Assembly (NCBI GenBank): GCA_003550305.1
Contig: QKYT01000144.1
Span: forward strand, 45,466-109,465
Direction: 5' to 3'
Length of the DNA: 64,000 nucleotides
From: Glomus cerebriforme
Lineage: Eukaryota; Glomeromycota; Glomeromycetes; Glomerales; Glomeraceae
The translations under genes and the position numbers were made by a program. Of this stretch, positions 48,017 to 58,582 are shown piece by piece (positions within the stretch are counted from its first letter, which is position 1; every line of letters starts with the position of its first letter). Below the pieces are notes generated by a model that worked only from the letters and a program-made list of their open reading frames with translations, made no database searches and was not told the origin of the DNA.

Positions 48017-48671
48017 ATGAATAATAATTTTCTCAGAAAACTTGTCTATAATCTTATGCTATTTATGGACGATAACAGAAACTTACCTAATGCATCAGAT
48101 TTTCCTATTCCTGAAGGTGAAGATGATAATGATTTTAATGTGGAAATCACTGTGAAAAAAGAACGAAATTATATGACGATGTTTCTGATGATAATGATGT
48201 GTCAGTTTCTTATTCCCCCGGAAACTTCCTTGATGCATTAATTTTTTTACTCTTAAAGATGCGTCAGATTCTTATAATCCCGGAAACTTCCTTGATGCAT
48301 CAAATATGTGGAAATCAAGAATGAAATTAAATGAAGAGGTTTTTGGTAACGTTGCGTCAGATTCTTATACCTCCGGAGGTAAAGATGAATTTATGGACGA
48401 TAACAGAGACTTGCTTGATGCATCAGCTTTTCCTATTCCTGAAGGTGAAGATGAAGAAAGTTTTATGTGGAGATCACTGTGTGAAAAAAGAACGAAATCA
48501 TATGACGAAGTTTCTGATGATAATGATGCATCAGATTCTTATAACTCCGGAGGTGAAGATGAATTTATGGACGATAACAAAAATTTACCTGATGTATCAG
48601 ATTTCCCTATTCCTGAAGGTGAAGAAGATGATGATTTTATGTGGAAATCACTATGTGAAAAAAAAAATTGA
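48017..48671 (+). pseudogene. Degenerate tandem-repeat coding region (FPIPEGEDD repeats)
   Basis: At least three units encode FMDDNRNLPNASDFPIPEGE, FMDDNRDLLDASAFPIPEGE and FMDDNKNLPDVSDFPIPEGE, beginning at about 48062, 48390 and 48564. The last two are exactly 174 bp (58 codons) apart, with FMW(R/K)SLCEK and YDEVSDDNDASDSY in between. Between the first two the spacing is 328 bp, and small indels throw the frame off. The frame 48306-48671 is open (121 aa), very acidic and ends normally, so a short protein is still possible. No domain recognised. Confidence 0.5.
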
Positions 48672-48897
48672 ATATAAATCGTCTATAATTGCGCTGAGAC
48701 ATTCGATGCAGCAGCTTTTTTAAACGGTGAAAAATTGGTGTATACAGTCTTTTATTAAGCAATCTTTATTAAAATAAATTATTATGGAATACATGAATAT
48801 TTTATAGATATATCAATTATAAAACCTTCTTATATAGTTTTCAAGTGAATTTCTAAGGGTTGTTTCATTATTATTGGTCTGTAGTGAAATTATTCGT

Positions 48898-49430
48898 TTA
48901 AACGGTTAATAGCCTTGGCTTGTAAGGTTTGTGTGATGCCCATTCTTCTCTGTGAACGATGTCGTTACGAATTCTTTTATATTCAATCATCATATCTATA
49001 TGTTTTGAATTAATTCCATATTCTCTAAGATTATCATTAACTATTTTCCTTACACGTTCATTGCATGATAAAGTTGCCCAATTGATTGATACAAATGGCC
49101 GCTGGTCCTTATTAAGGCCTTTATTGTAATCTTTTATACAATTTTCCCACAAAGATCATCTACAGCTTCTCGCCTTTTTTAAGTTACTATATTTTCAGCT
49201 GAAGCTATGGTTAGTTCAGTGAGACTTTAAACTGTATTTGTCTAGACTAAGAAATACCTACTTGAATTTTCGATAGTAACTAGTCTTGTACCATCCGGGC
49301 TACTATAATAGTATTTGTAATATTTTCTAAATTAGCATCTTCTTGGTCTATTTGTTGCCAACAGTCACCAACTTTCTCAAGGAACGTGTCCATTATGTGA
49401 CAGCGAATCTTTGAATCTTGACCCCTCACT
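48898..49430 (-). pseudogene. Broken lineage-specific gene of unknown function
   Basis: Two coding-looking pieces on the minus strand. The upper one (about 49310-49430) reads MDTFLEKVGDCWQQIDQEDA and stops. The lower one (48898-49152) reads 84 codons, including FVSINWATLSCNERVRKIV and MIEYKRIRNDIVHREEW, and ends normally. No clean splice pair joins them, and the lower piece has no ATG at its start (TTG). The N-terminus seems lost. I do not recognise a named domain. Confidence 0.45.
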
Positions 49431-49646
49431 GGGGTGGTAAATCAGGTAAATGGATTAATAAAATCAAATATATGTATAGTCTCACGTGAAATTCTATCTG
49501 TTATGCCGATCATATTTAACATAAATAATTCCGGTATTATTACTAGTCTTATAAATTCCAAATATATTAAAAAAAATATTATTAAATTAATAAATATTCA
49601 ATTGTTTGGTTTCGTTTTCCAAACATCTTTTCAAAAAGAGTGACGC

Positions 49647-50817
49647 TTAACTCTCATTTAATTGATTTTCTTGCATTTCTGAAAAAACTTCTCTTGATTT
49701 TCTTTTTTGAGAACGAATTTCTTTAAGACCATCTTTAAGGGGATCTCTTAAATTTTCTTTATCAAGATTTGTTGCAGTTAACCTCAGTTTTGATTCCTTA
49801 AGATCTGCTGTCATATTTAGATGTGTTTTTTTTAAGTCTAATTTATTGAATAATCCTTCAACTTGTTGTTGGTGAATGACTATAAAATAAATTTAGTTTT
49901 TATGATATACAGTAAAAGTGGACTTTCAAGTATACAAAATTCCTCAAACTCATGACGAAAATAATCATCTTTTAATAATAATTCTGACAATCTGAAATCA
50001 ATTTATATTCTTCTTCATTATGTGCATTTATTTATAGTTGTTCAAGACAACATAATGAAAACTTTGAGCAAATGATTGACCTGAATCTCCTCCTAATCAA
50101 CAAATTGATAATGGTAAATGAAACCAAGGAGCCATCCATTTTGTAAAACAATCAAATGCCATACTCTTAAGATCATCAAAAATCTTTCCAAACTGTTCAG
50201 CATCTAAGGAATCAACAGCTTCCAATAATTCTTCAGCAAAAAAAAGGTTATGGTTTTCCTTTATATTATTCAAATAATTAATCCATCCTCTTACTTTATC
50301 AGGCATTTCATATGCCAAGTTTCTCTGATTTGTCATTATAAAATATTTATGGCTTAGGATCTTGTCCAACTATAAACTGCATTAGTGGCTCATAAAAATA
50401 TTTCCCAAATCACATTAAACATTTAATTTAAATAATTAACTTTGAATCCTGCATCCATTGCAAAAAGATACATTATTTTTAAAGATATGCTTAAGATTTA
50501 ATAAACCAATCATCAATTGCTAAATGAAAATTGCATCTTTCTAAATAGTATTGTTTAATAGTAAGTAGTTTATAGTCCCAGCATCTATGAATTGGTCTTT
50601 GATATTGAGTAAATTATATTCCTAAATATTCTTGATAAAGTTTTTGAATTTTCTTTTCCATTATATCTAAAGACTTATTTTTATCACTTGCACTATAGTT
50701 ATTATGTAATTCCCACATAAGATAAACTAAATTATATGAATGTGATTTTTGTAAATCCAATAGTAGAAGAAAATTTTTCAAATACAATCTTCTCAAAATT
50801 ATAAATACAATATGCAT
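49647..50817 (-). pseudogene. Decayed member of an expanded lineage-specific protein family
   Basis: Minus-strand pieces keep the order of one protein: YLMWELHNNYSASDKNK (50614-50817), AYEMPDKVRGWINYL...KWMAPWFHLPLSIC (50097-50369), LGGDSGQSFAQSFHYVVLNN directly after it, then VIHQQQVEGLFNKLDLKKTH (49647-49879, ending in a normal TAA). Between SIC and LGG stands TGA, where CGA (Arg) would fit. Further stops and frameshifts follow. From memory of such proteins in Rhizophagus I take it as one copy of a repeated, possibly transposon-derived family of unknown function. Confidence 0.5.
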
Positions 50818-51100
50818 AATATATAAATCATAACCAATTTATATTGAATTATTTTATTAAAAAAAAATAATTGTACCATTATAATCACTTAACATATAAG
50901 CTGTATTATCAAATCACTATATTGAACATTTATTAAAATTAATGTATTATAGTTTAAACTGCTATTAATGCTAATTTTCCATTATATTTATCAAGATCTT
51001 GAAGATGTATTATTATACAAAAGGTCTGTTATAAATAATATTTCAAAACATGAAGTATATAACAAAATTTTTAGTTTTTTTTTATATTTTAATTTATCAA

Positions 51101-52219
51101 TTATAATTAAGATTACTTGTCGAAACTAGGGAGTTTTGGTGAAATAGCGTATGTGAAACTGCTGAAACTAGTTTCGCAAAATCACCTAAAATGCCAAAAT
51201 TGCTGAAACTGTTTCAGTATTTTGGCATAGTATATCATATGACATACATACAGTTTTGGTATTTTGATAATCATTTGATAATCATTTGATAATCATTTGA
51301 TAAATAATTAATTATTAAAATTTTTTTTTTATATTTTTTTCTCTTTTTTTTTAGGTTATCGGACTCCTTAGACGACTTGAATGTAAGTTGAAAAAGGGAG
51401 AGACTTTTTTTAATATTAAAGAAACGTTACTAACGTTTCTTTCTCTATTTTTTTTTAGNTTACCGGACTCCTTGGGCGAACTGGACTTGGAATGTAAGTT
51501 GAAAAGGGGGAATGTTTTTTTTAATATTAAAAAAAATGTTACTAATGTTTCTTTCTCTATTTTTTTTAGGTTACTGGACTCCTTGGGTGAACTGAACTTG
51601 GAATGTAAGTTGAAAAGGGAAATGTTTCTTTTAATATTAAAAGAAACATTACTAACATTTCTTTCTCTATTTTTTTTAGGTTACCAGACGTTTTGGGCGA
51701 ACTGGACTTGGAATGTAAGTTGGAAAGGATGAATATTTCTTTTAATATTAAAAGAAATGTTACTAACGTTTCTTTCTCTATTTTTTTTAGGTTACCGAAC
51801 TTCTTGGGTGAAATGAACTTGGAATGTAAGTTGAAAAGAGAGGGAGAGTTTTTTAATATTAAAGAAATATTATTAACGTTTCTTTCTTTATTTTTTTAGG
51901 TTGCCAAACCTTCTCGGACAAACTGAACTTAGAGATGGAGTTTACTTCAAAGAAATGTAATCTTTCATTATAATATTAAATAAATATAAAAATTACAATA
52001 AATTATTCAATTACATATAAATTTATTGAATTATACAGTAAAACTATACCGAAACTCATATAAAATATTACTACTTGTTATACTGAAACTATGGATAAAC
52101 TTATTATAAAGGTTTTGCAAGTTTTGGCAGTTTTGCAGTTTTACAGTTTCGATACTATATAAGAGTTTTGGCATTTCGCGTTGGGCCAAATGGATTTCAA
52201 CAAGTAATCTTAATTATAA
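51101..52219. mobile_element. Terminal-inverted-repeat element carrying a tandem splice-module array
   Basis: Both ends read TTATAATTAAGATTACTTGT followed by YGAA, a 24-bp inverted repeat with one mismatch (51101-51124 and 52196-52219). Sub-terminal regions are rich in GAAACTG and AAAATGCCAAAA words in opposite orientation. The core (51355-51960) is a six-unit tandem array, listed separately. No transposase frame is present, so it would be non-autonomous. The target duplication cannot be fixed because the flanks are TA-rich. Confidence 0.7.
51355..51934 (+). repeat. Six tandem ~110-bp modules, each exon-like plus intron-like
   Basis: Units start at 51355, 51459, 51570, 51680, 51791 and 51900. 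Each begins right after a TTTTTTTTAG acceptor. A conserved exon-like segment follows (GTTACCGGACTCCTTGGGCG...GGAAT; 35 nt in four units, 28 in the first, longer in the last). Then come GTAAGTTG, about 45 nt, TACTAAC or a one-base variant, and a pyrimidine tract to the next AG. The repeat is also readable straight through as protein (LPDSLGELDLECKLKR units), but 35 nt is not a multiple of 3. One ambiguous base lies at 51459. Confidence 0.85.
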
Positions 52220-52255
52220 TACCATAATTAATAGTATCTTGTATTTCACTAAAAT

Positions 52256-52476
52256 AAGATTGCTTAGTGAAACTAAAGGATTTAGCAAATAGACAAAATG
52301 ATAAAATATAATAATTTAATAAAATTAGCAAAAATTGATGAAAGATGAAACTTATTAAAACCTATTATAAATAGTAAAATTAATAAAACTTTGCGAAATT
52401 ATAATAAAATTATAGTAAAAATTTGGTGAAACTAAGCATAAAATTTTAAAAGAGTTTAAACAAACAATCTTACACT
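52256..52476. mobile_element. Dispersed repeat F, copy 2 (inverted relative to copy 1)
   Basis: Reverse complement of 28868-29095. Its ends, AGATTGCTTAGTGAAACTA and the inverse of AGATTGTTTG, resemble the ends of the neighbouring element at 51101-52219 (AGATTACTTGTCGAAACTA). It lies 37 bp beyond that element. Confidence 0.6.
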
Positions 52477-53079
52477 ATCTAAGAATAGAGTTGATATATA
52501 ATTAGAAAATATTCTTATAATATATAAATAATGTATTATATAATATCCAAGATTTGAGATATTCTTTAATAAAAAATTCATATACTAATTTCATACAATT
52601 AATAGCTAAATATATAGAAATCTGTCCAACTTATATTATTTGTATAACTAGCCAAACTGTATCTGCTGTATAATATTGCTTATTTTTTTTAAATGATAGT
52701 TTAATATGCTTTTTAAATACATCAAAAGAAATAGATTTAGATTTTTAAATAAATAAATAAATTTTAAAAATATAATATATTTTTTTATCCTATAAATGAT
52801 ATATTATTAATTCTAATAATTGTATTTTATGAATTAATTACTTATTTTGATAATTTAATTTTTGAATTTTTTGATGTAAATCTTCATTAATTTCTTTTAA
52901 TTGATATAAATTTTTATTAGTTTCTTTTAATAATTTAGCTGATTTATAAAAAGAATTCTTAATAAATAATATTTTATTTTATAAATATAATAATAATATT
53001 TGCTCTTTTTAAAAGTCTTTTGGGTAATACATATTGTTTAAAAAATACTAGGTCAATTTAACTTCAACTTCTAATAGTA
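52477..53079. other. Very AT-rich stretch
   Basis: No gene. Short minus-strand fragments of Asn/Lys/Ile-type codons only. Confidence 0.55.
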
Positions 53080-53315
53080 AATTTTGCTAAATATTAGTAT
53101 ATTACTAGCAGTAATTGTTATTATATATGAAATTCTTTTACTTTATTAAATTTTTAACTAATATATTAATTTAATTATATTATAAATATTATTAATATAG
53201 TATATATAAATTTATAAATAATTAAAATTTTTCTAAGATTAAAAGAACTGTTATTTAGATAGTTTTTGAGAAAAACATAAAATTTGAAATTTACATTTTT
53301 TTTTATTTTAAGAAT
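53080..53315. mobile_element. Decayed left half of MITE A (copy 3)
   Basis: Aligns with 27650-27830: TTTTGCTAAAT, a tract where CACCGGCGGTGA has become TACTAGCAGTAA, ATGAAATTCTTTTAC, and CTGTTATTTAGATAGTTTTT. Differences are mostly C-to-T and G-to-A. An insertion of AT-rich DNA splits it near 53150-53215. Confidence 0.65.
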
Positions 53316-53896
53316 AAAGTTCACCGTATATGTAATTTTGCTAATTATTTTATAGAATAATAATTTGGAATGGTATAAGAAATAAATGTATCTATTAAAA
53401 AAAAGACAAACTATACCAAACCTTTTTTGTATAAACTTCTCAATACTTATAATATATATAGTGTAAAAAAAAATTTACTTTATATATTATTAATATAATA
53501 ATAACATAAAGTTAATTAAAGTTGCTAATTTTTCAGTAAGAGCTGATAATTTTTTAGTTTGTTCTAAATAATATTTCTAAAATCTTTATAAAAATGTTTA
53601 AAAAAATAGTAAAAATATATTTCTGTCTTGTTTAAAGTAAAAAATTTACTCTAAAGTTTGGTATAATATACTAAAACTAATTAAAATTTAATTATTTTAG
53701 AAATTATCTATTCAAAATGGATTGAGATATTAAAAGAGACATAAAAAGTATGTTAATATTTAATGTGCTAATAGAATATAGCTTGTATAAAATGATAGTA
53801 AATTATTAAATATCACCATATCTTATCTAAAAATATATCAATAAAATCTGATTTTGAACAAATTAAATATTGGGTTTTCCTTTTTCCTAGTTATAA
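53316..53896. other. AT-rich spacer before the LINE insertion
   Basis: No gene or clear repeat seen. Confidence 0.5.
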
Positions 53897-55686
53897 TATT
53901 ATATTTAAAATTCATTCGGAGGCACTCTCCCTAACGATCCCTATGCCCATTTTTTCCAAGAAGTTTGGTAAAGAAAAGTTAGTCTTTTTGGCTGGTTTGC
54001 TCTATGGAAACAGTGTTTTTATTATAGGAAAAGTGCTGTTACGTCATTGGAGTTAACTAAAAAGCTTTAGGAAATATGGATAATAGTCTCCAGCTCACCA
54101 AGTTTCTTTGCAAGTCAAGTTTACGATAATTCAGTTACTTACGTCTTTTTTAAAGTTGATACCTAAGAGGCCGTTTGGTATTCACAGGCACTCTTTCTTG
54201 CACACTACAGCGAAGAGGACTCGTGGCTTCTTCTGGTGGACCCAGAAGTTAACTTAGCGTGAAGATAGTTTAGAAGTAAAGACCTTTTCACAAGTTGATG
54301 AAATGGGCTTGGATAATATGGGAGTTCTTTCTGGTGTTCTAGGTATAGGAGAAAGTAACCCAGCTGGTTTGATGTTTGGTTGTCTTTTGGTTATTAATTT
54401 AGTTTTCATTTTCTGGTCACTTTTAGGTGCCTCTCTCTGAGTAGTTCCTGGAAAGGCGTAGCAATGCTGTTTTCTTTCTCATACTCGCTACTTTAAGTGG
54501 GGGAGTGGGGGTATCCGAAATTTGATCTGCAGCCAATCACTGTTATGTGATTGGTTCCCATTATTGTTACATTCCTTTTAGTTTAGTTTCACAGATGGTG
54601 ATCCTTTTTGTGTGCCCTTAAGGTGTAGTTTTGATTGGATAGTTGATGAAAATTTATCTACTCACTCCTTTCTTATTTTTGTATGCTGGAAACTTTTTTG
54701 AGGCTTGGGATTTATATCCAATAATAAGACCACCTATGTTTTTCCTACCTCATCCGCTGATATTATTACTTGCGTTGTCAGTACTAGCTTTATGCTGAAT
54801 ACGTGTAATCAACTTTATAGGGTCACTGGATCAAATGTGAAGGAATTGCCTATAAAGCATGAGAGCAGAGATCCGGTCGTTGTGGCAATTTTAGAATTCT
54901 AAAGTATGTCTGTAACCAAGTTTTAGAAGCCATCAGAAAGCTTACCAATTTTACTTTTGACGTTCTTCTGGAGGCTGGCACCAGCATCCGGCCTTTAGAA
55001 AGTTATTAATATTTCGAGCTGGTTTGAAGACCCACACCTGTTTTGAGGGGAGATTTAGGTAACCTGAAGGATTATTGGGTAAGAAGGGTAGGACATAGAT
55101 GATTTTGTTCTAGAATGATGGAAGATAGGTGAATAGTATCGGAGGCCCAGACTTGGAATCATTAGAAGAGGAAGTATGTATAGGGTTGGATAGGAAGGGA
55201 GTTAGTAGATTAGAGAAAATAGCATTAAAAAAAGTATATAAAATTTCATTAACAAGAGTGGTAGTTTTTACTGCGAGGTAAAGGTATCCTTCTAAATACT
55301 CCATTCTTAATGGACAAGGCGAGACTTCTCAGACTGGATACATATGGGATTGTATCATACAGTTTGGAATAGCGGTTTCTTCCCCACCTTGTTTCACCGG
55401 TAAGTAGGAAGTAACTTTATCGGACCATCTGCTTCTCTCCAAGATTGCAGGCACGTATAGATGTCTAAGGAGGGTTTTCCAGAGGGTAACTGACAGATTT
55501 ACTTCTTACCTGCATTAGAGAAAGTGCGTACCTTTTGGCGGATATGATGACTTTAATCAAATAAGAATAACATGTATTATTGTATTACAATAGTATGCTA
55601 ATGGTGTATTTTTGAATAATCATTAATAAAATTGCAATACACGTCTGAGGTTAAAAAAAAAAAAAAAAAATATTATATCTAAAATT
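53897..55686 (+). mobile_element. LINE-like poly(A) retroposon with 16-bp target duplications
   Basis: TATTATATTTAAAATT (53897-53912) and TATTATATCTAAAATT (55671-55686) flank an insertion of 1,758 bp that ends in an 18-base A-run (55653-55670) preceded by AATAAA. Its base composition is clearly richer in G and C than the flanks. One frame (54705-54902) ends RDPVVVAILEF, resembling the SDHxPVV end of the endonuclease/exonuclease/phosphatase domain of non-LTR retrotransposons. Other frames are broken and no reverse-transcriptase YxDD motif was found. It is probably an internally deleted or decayed LINE moved by target-primed reverse transcription. Confidence 0.75.
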
Positions 55687-57087
55687 GAATTACATTTTTT
55701 GCAGCTTTTTATTAATGAGAATAATGGCAATTTATAGTTTGAATAGAGCAATTATGGTAATAATAGTATATTTATAGGAAATCTAATTGCTAATAGTGTA
55801 GATATAAACTCTTTCAATCTCTACAACAATATATTACCCTACCATAAATTACCAGATTTTATAAAAATCACTTAATAATATATAGTAAAATTGGGTTATA
55901 TAAAAATCTATAAAATTTTAATAAAATGTAATAATTTTTTTTTATTTAAAAGTAAATCAATTATAGTTTTTAAAAATATAATCAAAAATAAAATATCTTT
56001 GAAATATCAAAAGAAATCTATATAAAAAGTAATATGCAAAATAATTTTATATATAAAAATATAAAAAACATATAAAAAAAGTTTTACTTATACTTTACAA
56101 TCAGAACATTTTTTTAGGGTTTAAAAATATTTATTTTTTTAAAAAATATTTCAAAACTACAATTGATTAGCTTTTAAATAAAAAAAAAATTTTAATAAAT
56201 TTTATTGGAAATTTATAAACTTTTGTACAACATGAAAATTATCAATTTTTATATATATTAATAAGTATTTTTTATAAAATCTGGTAATTTATGATAAGGT
56301 AGTATATATTGAGAAACAAAATGATATTAATAGCAAAATATCAATTTCTAATATTCTTGGATTAAACATTTATGAAAATGTCATAGATTTTTATAAAACT
56401 GTTTCTCACTTATTATATGGCAAAATCTTTTTATCATCAAAAAAAACTTATAAAGTTAGTATTATTGCTATTTTCAAAAAGGTGCAATCAGCTGATCAAC
56501 AAAAATAATCCAAAAAAGTATTGATCTTCATGTAATATTAGTATAGGCTAATTATTTGAATCATGTGATTTTAACGAAAAAAATTAAAAAAATTGTTCTT
56601 TTTAATTCAATCCTATCCAATATTTTTTATTAAATAATTAAATAATTTTAAATTACAAATAATACACCATAAATAAAAATTCTAATTAATTTATTAATAC
56701 AATATTTTACATTTTTAATTAGTTTATATATGTTAAAGCTAAATATTTTAAAATTAATGACTAAAACAAGTACTATATTGATTTTCCAAAAATTTTTAGC
56801 ATTCTAATGTATTGCTAAATATAAATAAATATAATATTTTATTATAATAAATATTTGAAAAGTCTTTTCAAACCTTTAATATGTGAAAGATTGCAAAAGA
56901 TCGCAGAAGATTGCAGAAAATCATTGTAAAAATACTGAAGATTTATGTTAAGTGTGTGAGTAATAAATTTAAAACGTTTATGCAGGTAAATTCACAATAT
57001 ATAGATTTTGAAAAGAAAAAAAATTACAGTATTAAATAGTAAGTATACAAAGTAGTTTTAAAGAAAAAAAAATATTGTCTTTTTTAG
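55687..57087. other. AT-rich stretch without recognised gene
   Basis: Mostly A/T. AGATTGCAAAAGATCGCAGA-like short direct repeats occur at 56886-56925. No frame with a known domain. Confidence 0.5.
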
Positions 57088-57900
57088 TCATGTAAGGCTT
57101 GTGATTGCCAATTACACTTTTTTAAAAACAGTGATAAAATAAATAAATTTACAGAGTTATTAAATAAATATGCTTTTGAGTTAGATAAAGAATGTAAAAA
57201 GGAAGAATCATCTATTTTTTCTAACAAAAAGTCAAGAGTAACCTAATTTTTTCCTCTTCAGGATATAAGCTTATACTTCAACAAAGTCAAACTTTAATAT
57301 TCAAATTTTATATTATTCAAACCAAATTTTATCAGGCAAATAAATGCCTGAAATAAATATAAAGTAATCTTGAAAAAAAATAAAAAAATCATTATCTCTA
57401 TCTCATAAATAAAATGAAAATGAAAGGCAAAAAACTCGATGAAAAAATTAAGCAATTGAAAGATAAAAAAATCTTAGTAGTAAGTATATATAATATAGCC
57501 AATATTGATTCATTTCTTTTCTTAGTTTTAACATAACCTTGCTTATGTGGAAATAATGATATCTCACAAAAAAAATGTAAAATATTAGCTGATAGATTAT
57601 CAGTTAAAGTGGTAATTAAATGTAAAAAGTATAAAAAAATACTATCTTTTCAAATGAACATCCAGATATAAAGTATATAAAAACATTGCTACTGCAATTT
57701 ATAATAAACCATTTAAACGTAAATTGAAAAATAAAAATAATACATTGTTTGTTATAGATGATCTTTATATTAAAAGTTTCTTAATTTTAAATTTTTAACT
57801 TCAAAAAATGTCACCTTCTACTGAAAGCTTTTTATTCAAATCTGTGATTGTTATGCTGGATGATAATACTGAAGAAGAAGCAAAACATATTAAATAAAAA
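57088..57900 (+). pseudogene. Decayed coding remnant of unknown family
   Basis: After a TTTTTAG acceptor-like site, 57088-57246 is open and reads SCKACDCQLHFF and then a charged helical stretch to a stop. 57414-57480 reads MKMKGKKLDEKIKQLKDKKI before a GTAAGT donor-like site. 57809-57898 reads MSPSTESFLFKSVIVMLDDN and ends. Between them are many stops of TAA type. It looks like exons of one AT-decayed gene, but no family is recognised. Confidence 0.3.
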
Positions 57901-58370
57901 TATTGTTTTAAATAATAAAATGATTTTCTAAATAAAATTAATATTTTATTCTCTGAATTAAATAAAATTACAACTTTATAAATCTAATATTGTCTATTTT
58001 ACATCTAAAAATTAACTTGAAATTAGACATGTGATATGTATATTGATTAATTTTCAATTAGCTATTATGATTCTATATAGTAGACTTTACCAGAATCAGA
58101 AAAACTTCTAACAGGAAGTTACTGCCAATCATGATTTGAGGTTATAATAAATTTTTAAAAAGATTATCACCAAAATTCTTAATAAAAATCACATATTAAT
58201 TCATAATAATAATGAATTTTTTATAAAAATCTTTCCTTTTATAGCTCTATTATTATATTTGAAATAGAAACATGTAAGTAAATAGCTGAATAACCAATTA
58301 TATTATGATTTATACTTATATATTTTTTTGATTTTTTGGTGATAACTTTAATAACAGGTCCTACTCTACT

Positions 58371-58582
58371 CTTAAATAAAAATTTTTAATTAAATATTTT
58401 CAAAATTTGATATAATTAATATCAAAGTATATTTATTTAATATACCTATAATTTAAATTTTTAAATTATAAATTTTTTTTTAAGTATCTTAACTCTAGTT
58501 AAAATTATCATATTTGGCTAGAATTAAGCAGTAACAATTACTGCTAGTGATAATTACTGCTAGTAAGATTTAGTAATATTCA
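58371..58582. mobile_element. Decayed right half of MITE A (copy 2)
   Basis: Aligns with 27830-28013: AAATTTTTAATTAAATATTT, the 40-bp palindrome (58489-58528), and the end TAGCAGTAATTGTTACTGC-like sequence where copy 1 has CACCGCCGGTGA. CpG sites of copy 1 are TpG, CpA or TpA here. A 17-bp part of the end is duplicated (58536-58568). Confidence 0.65.

Noticed and set aside
51388..51899. Read-through protein frames across the tandem modules
   Set aside because: They translate T-runs and splice signals as Phe/Ser repeats. The exon-intron structure explains the sequence better, although translation cannot be excluded.
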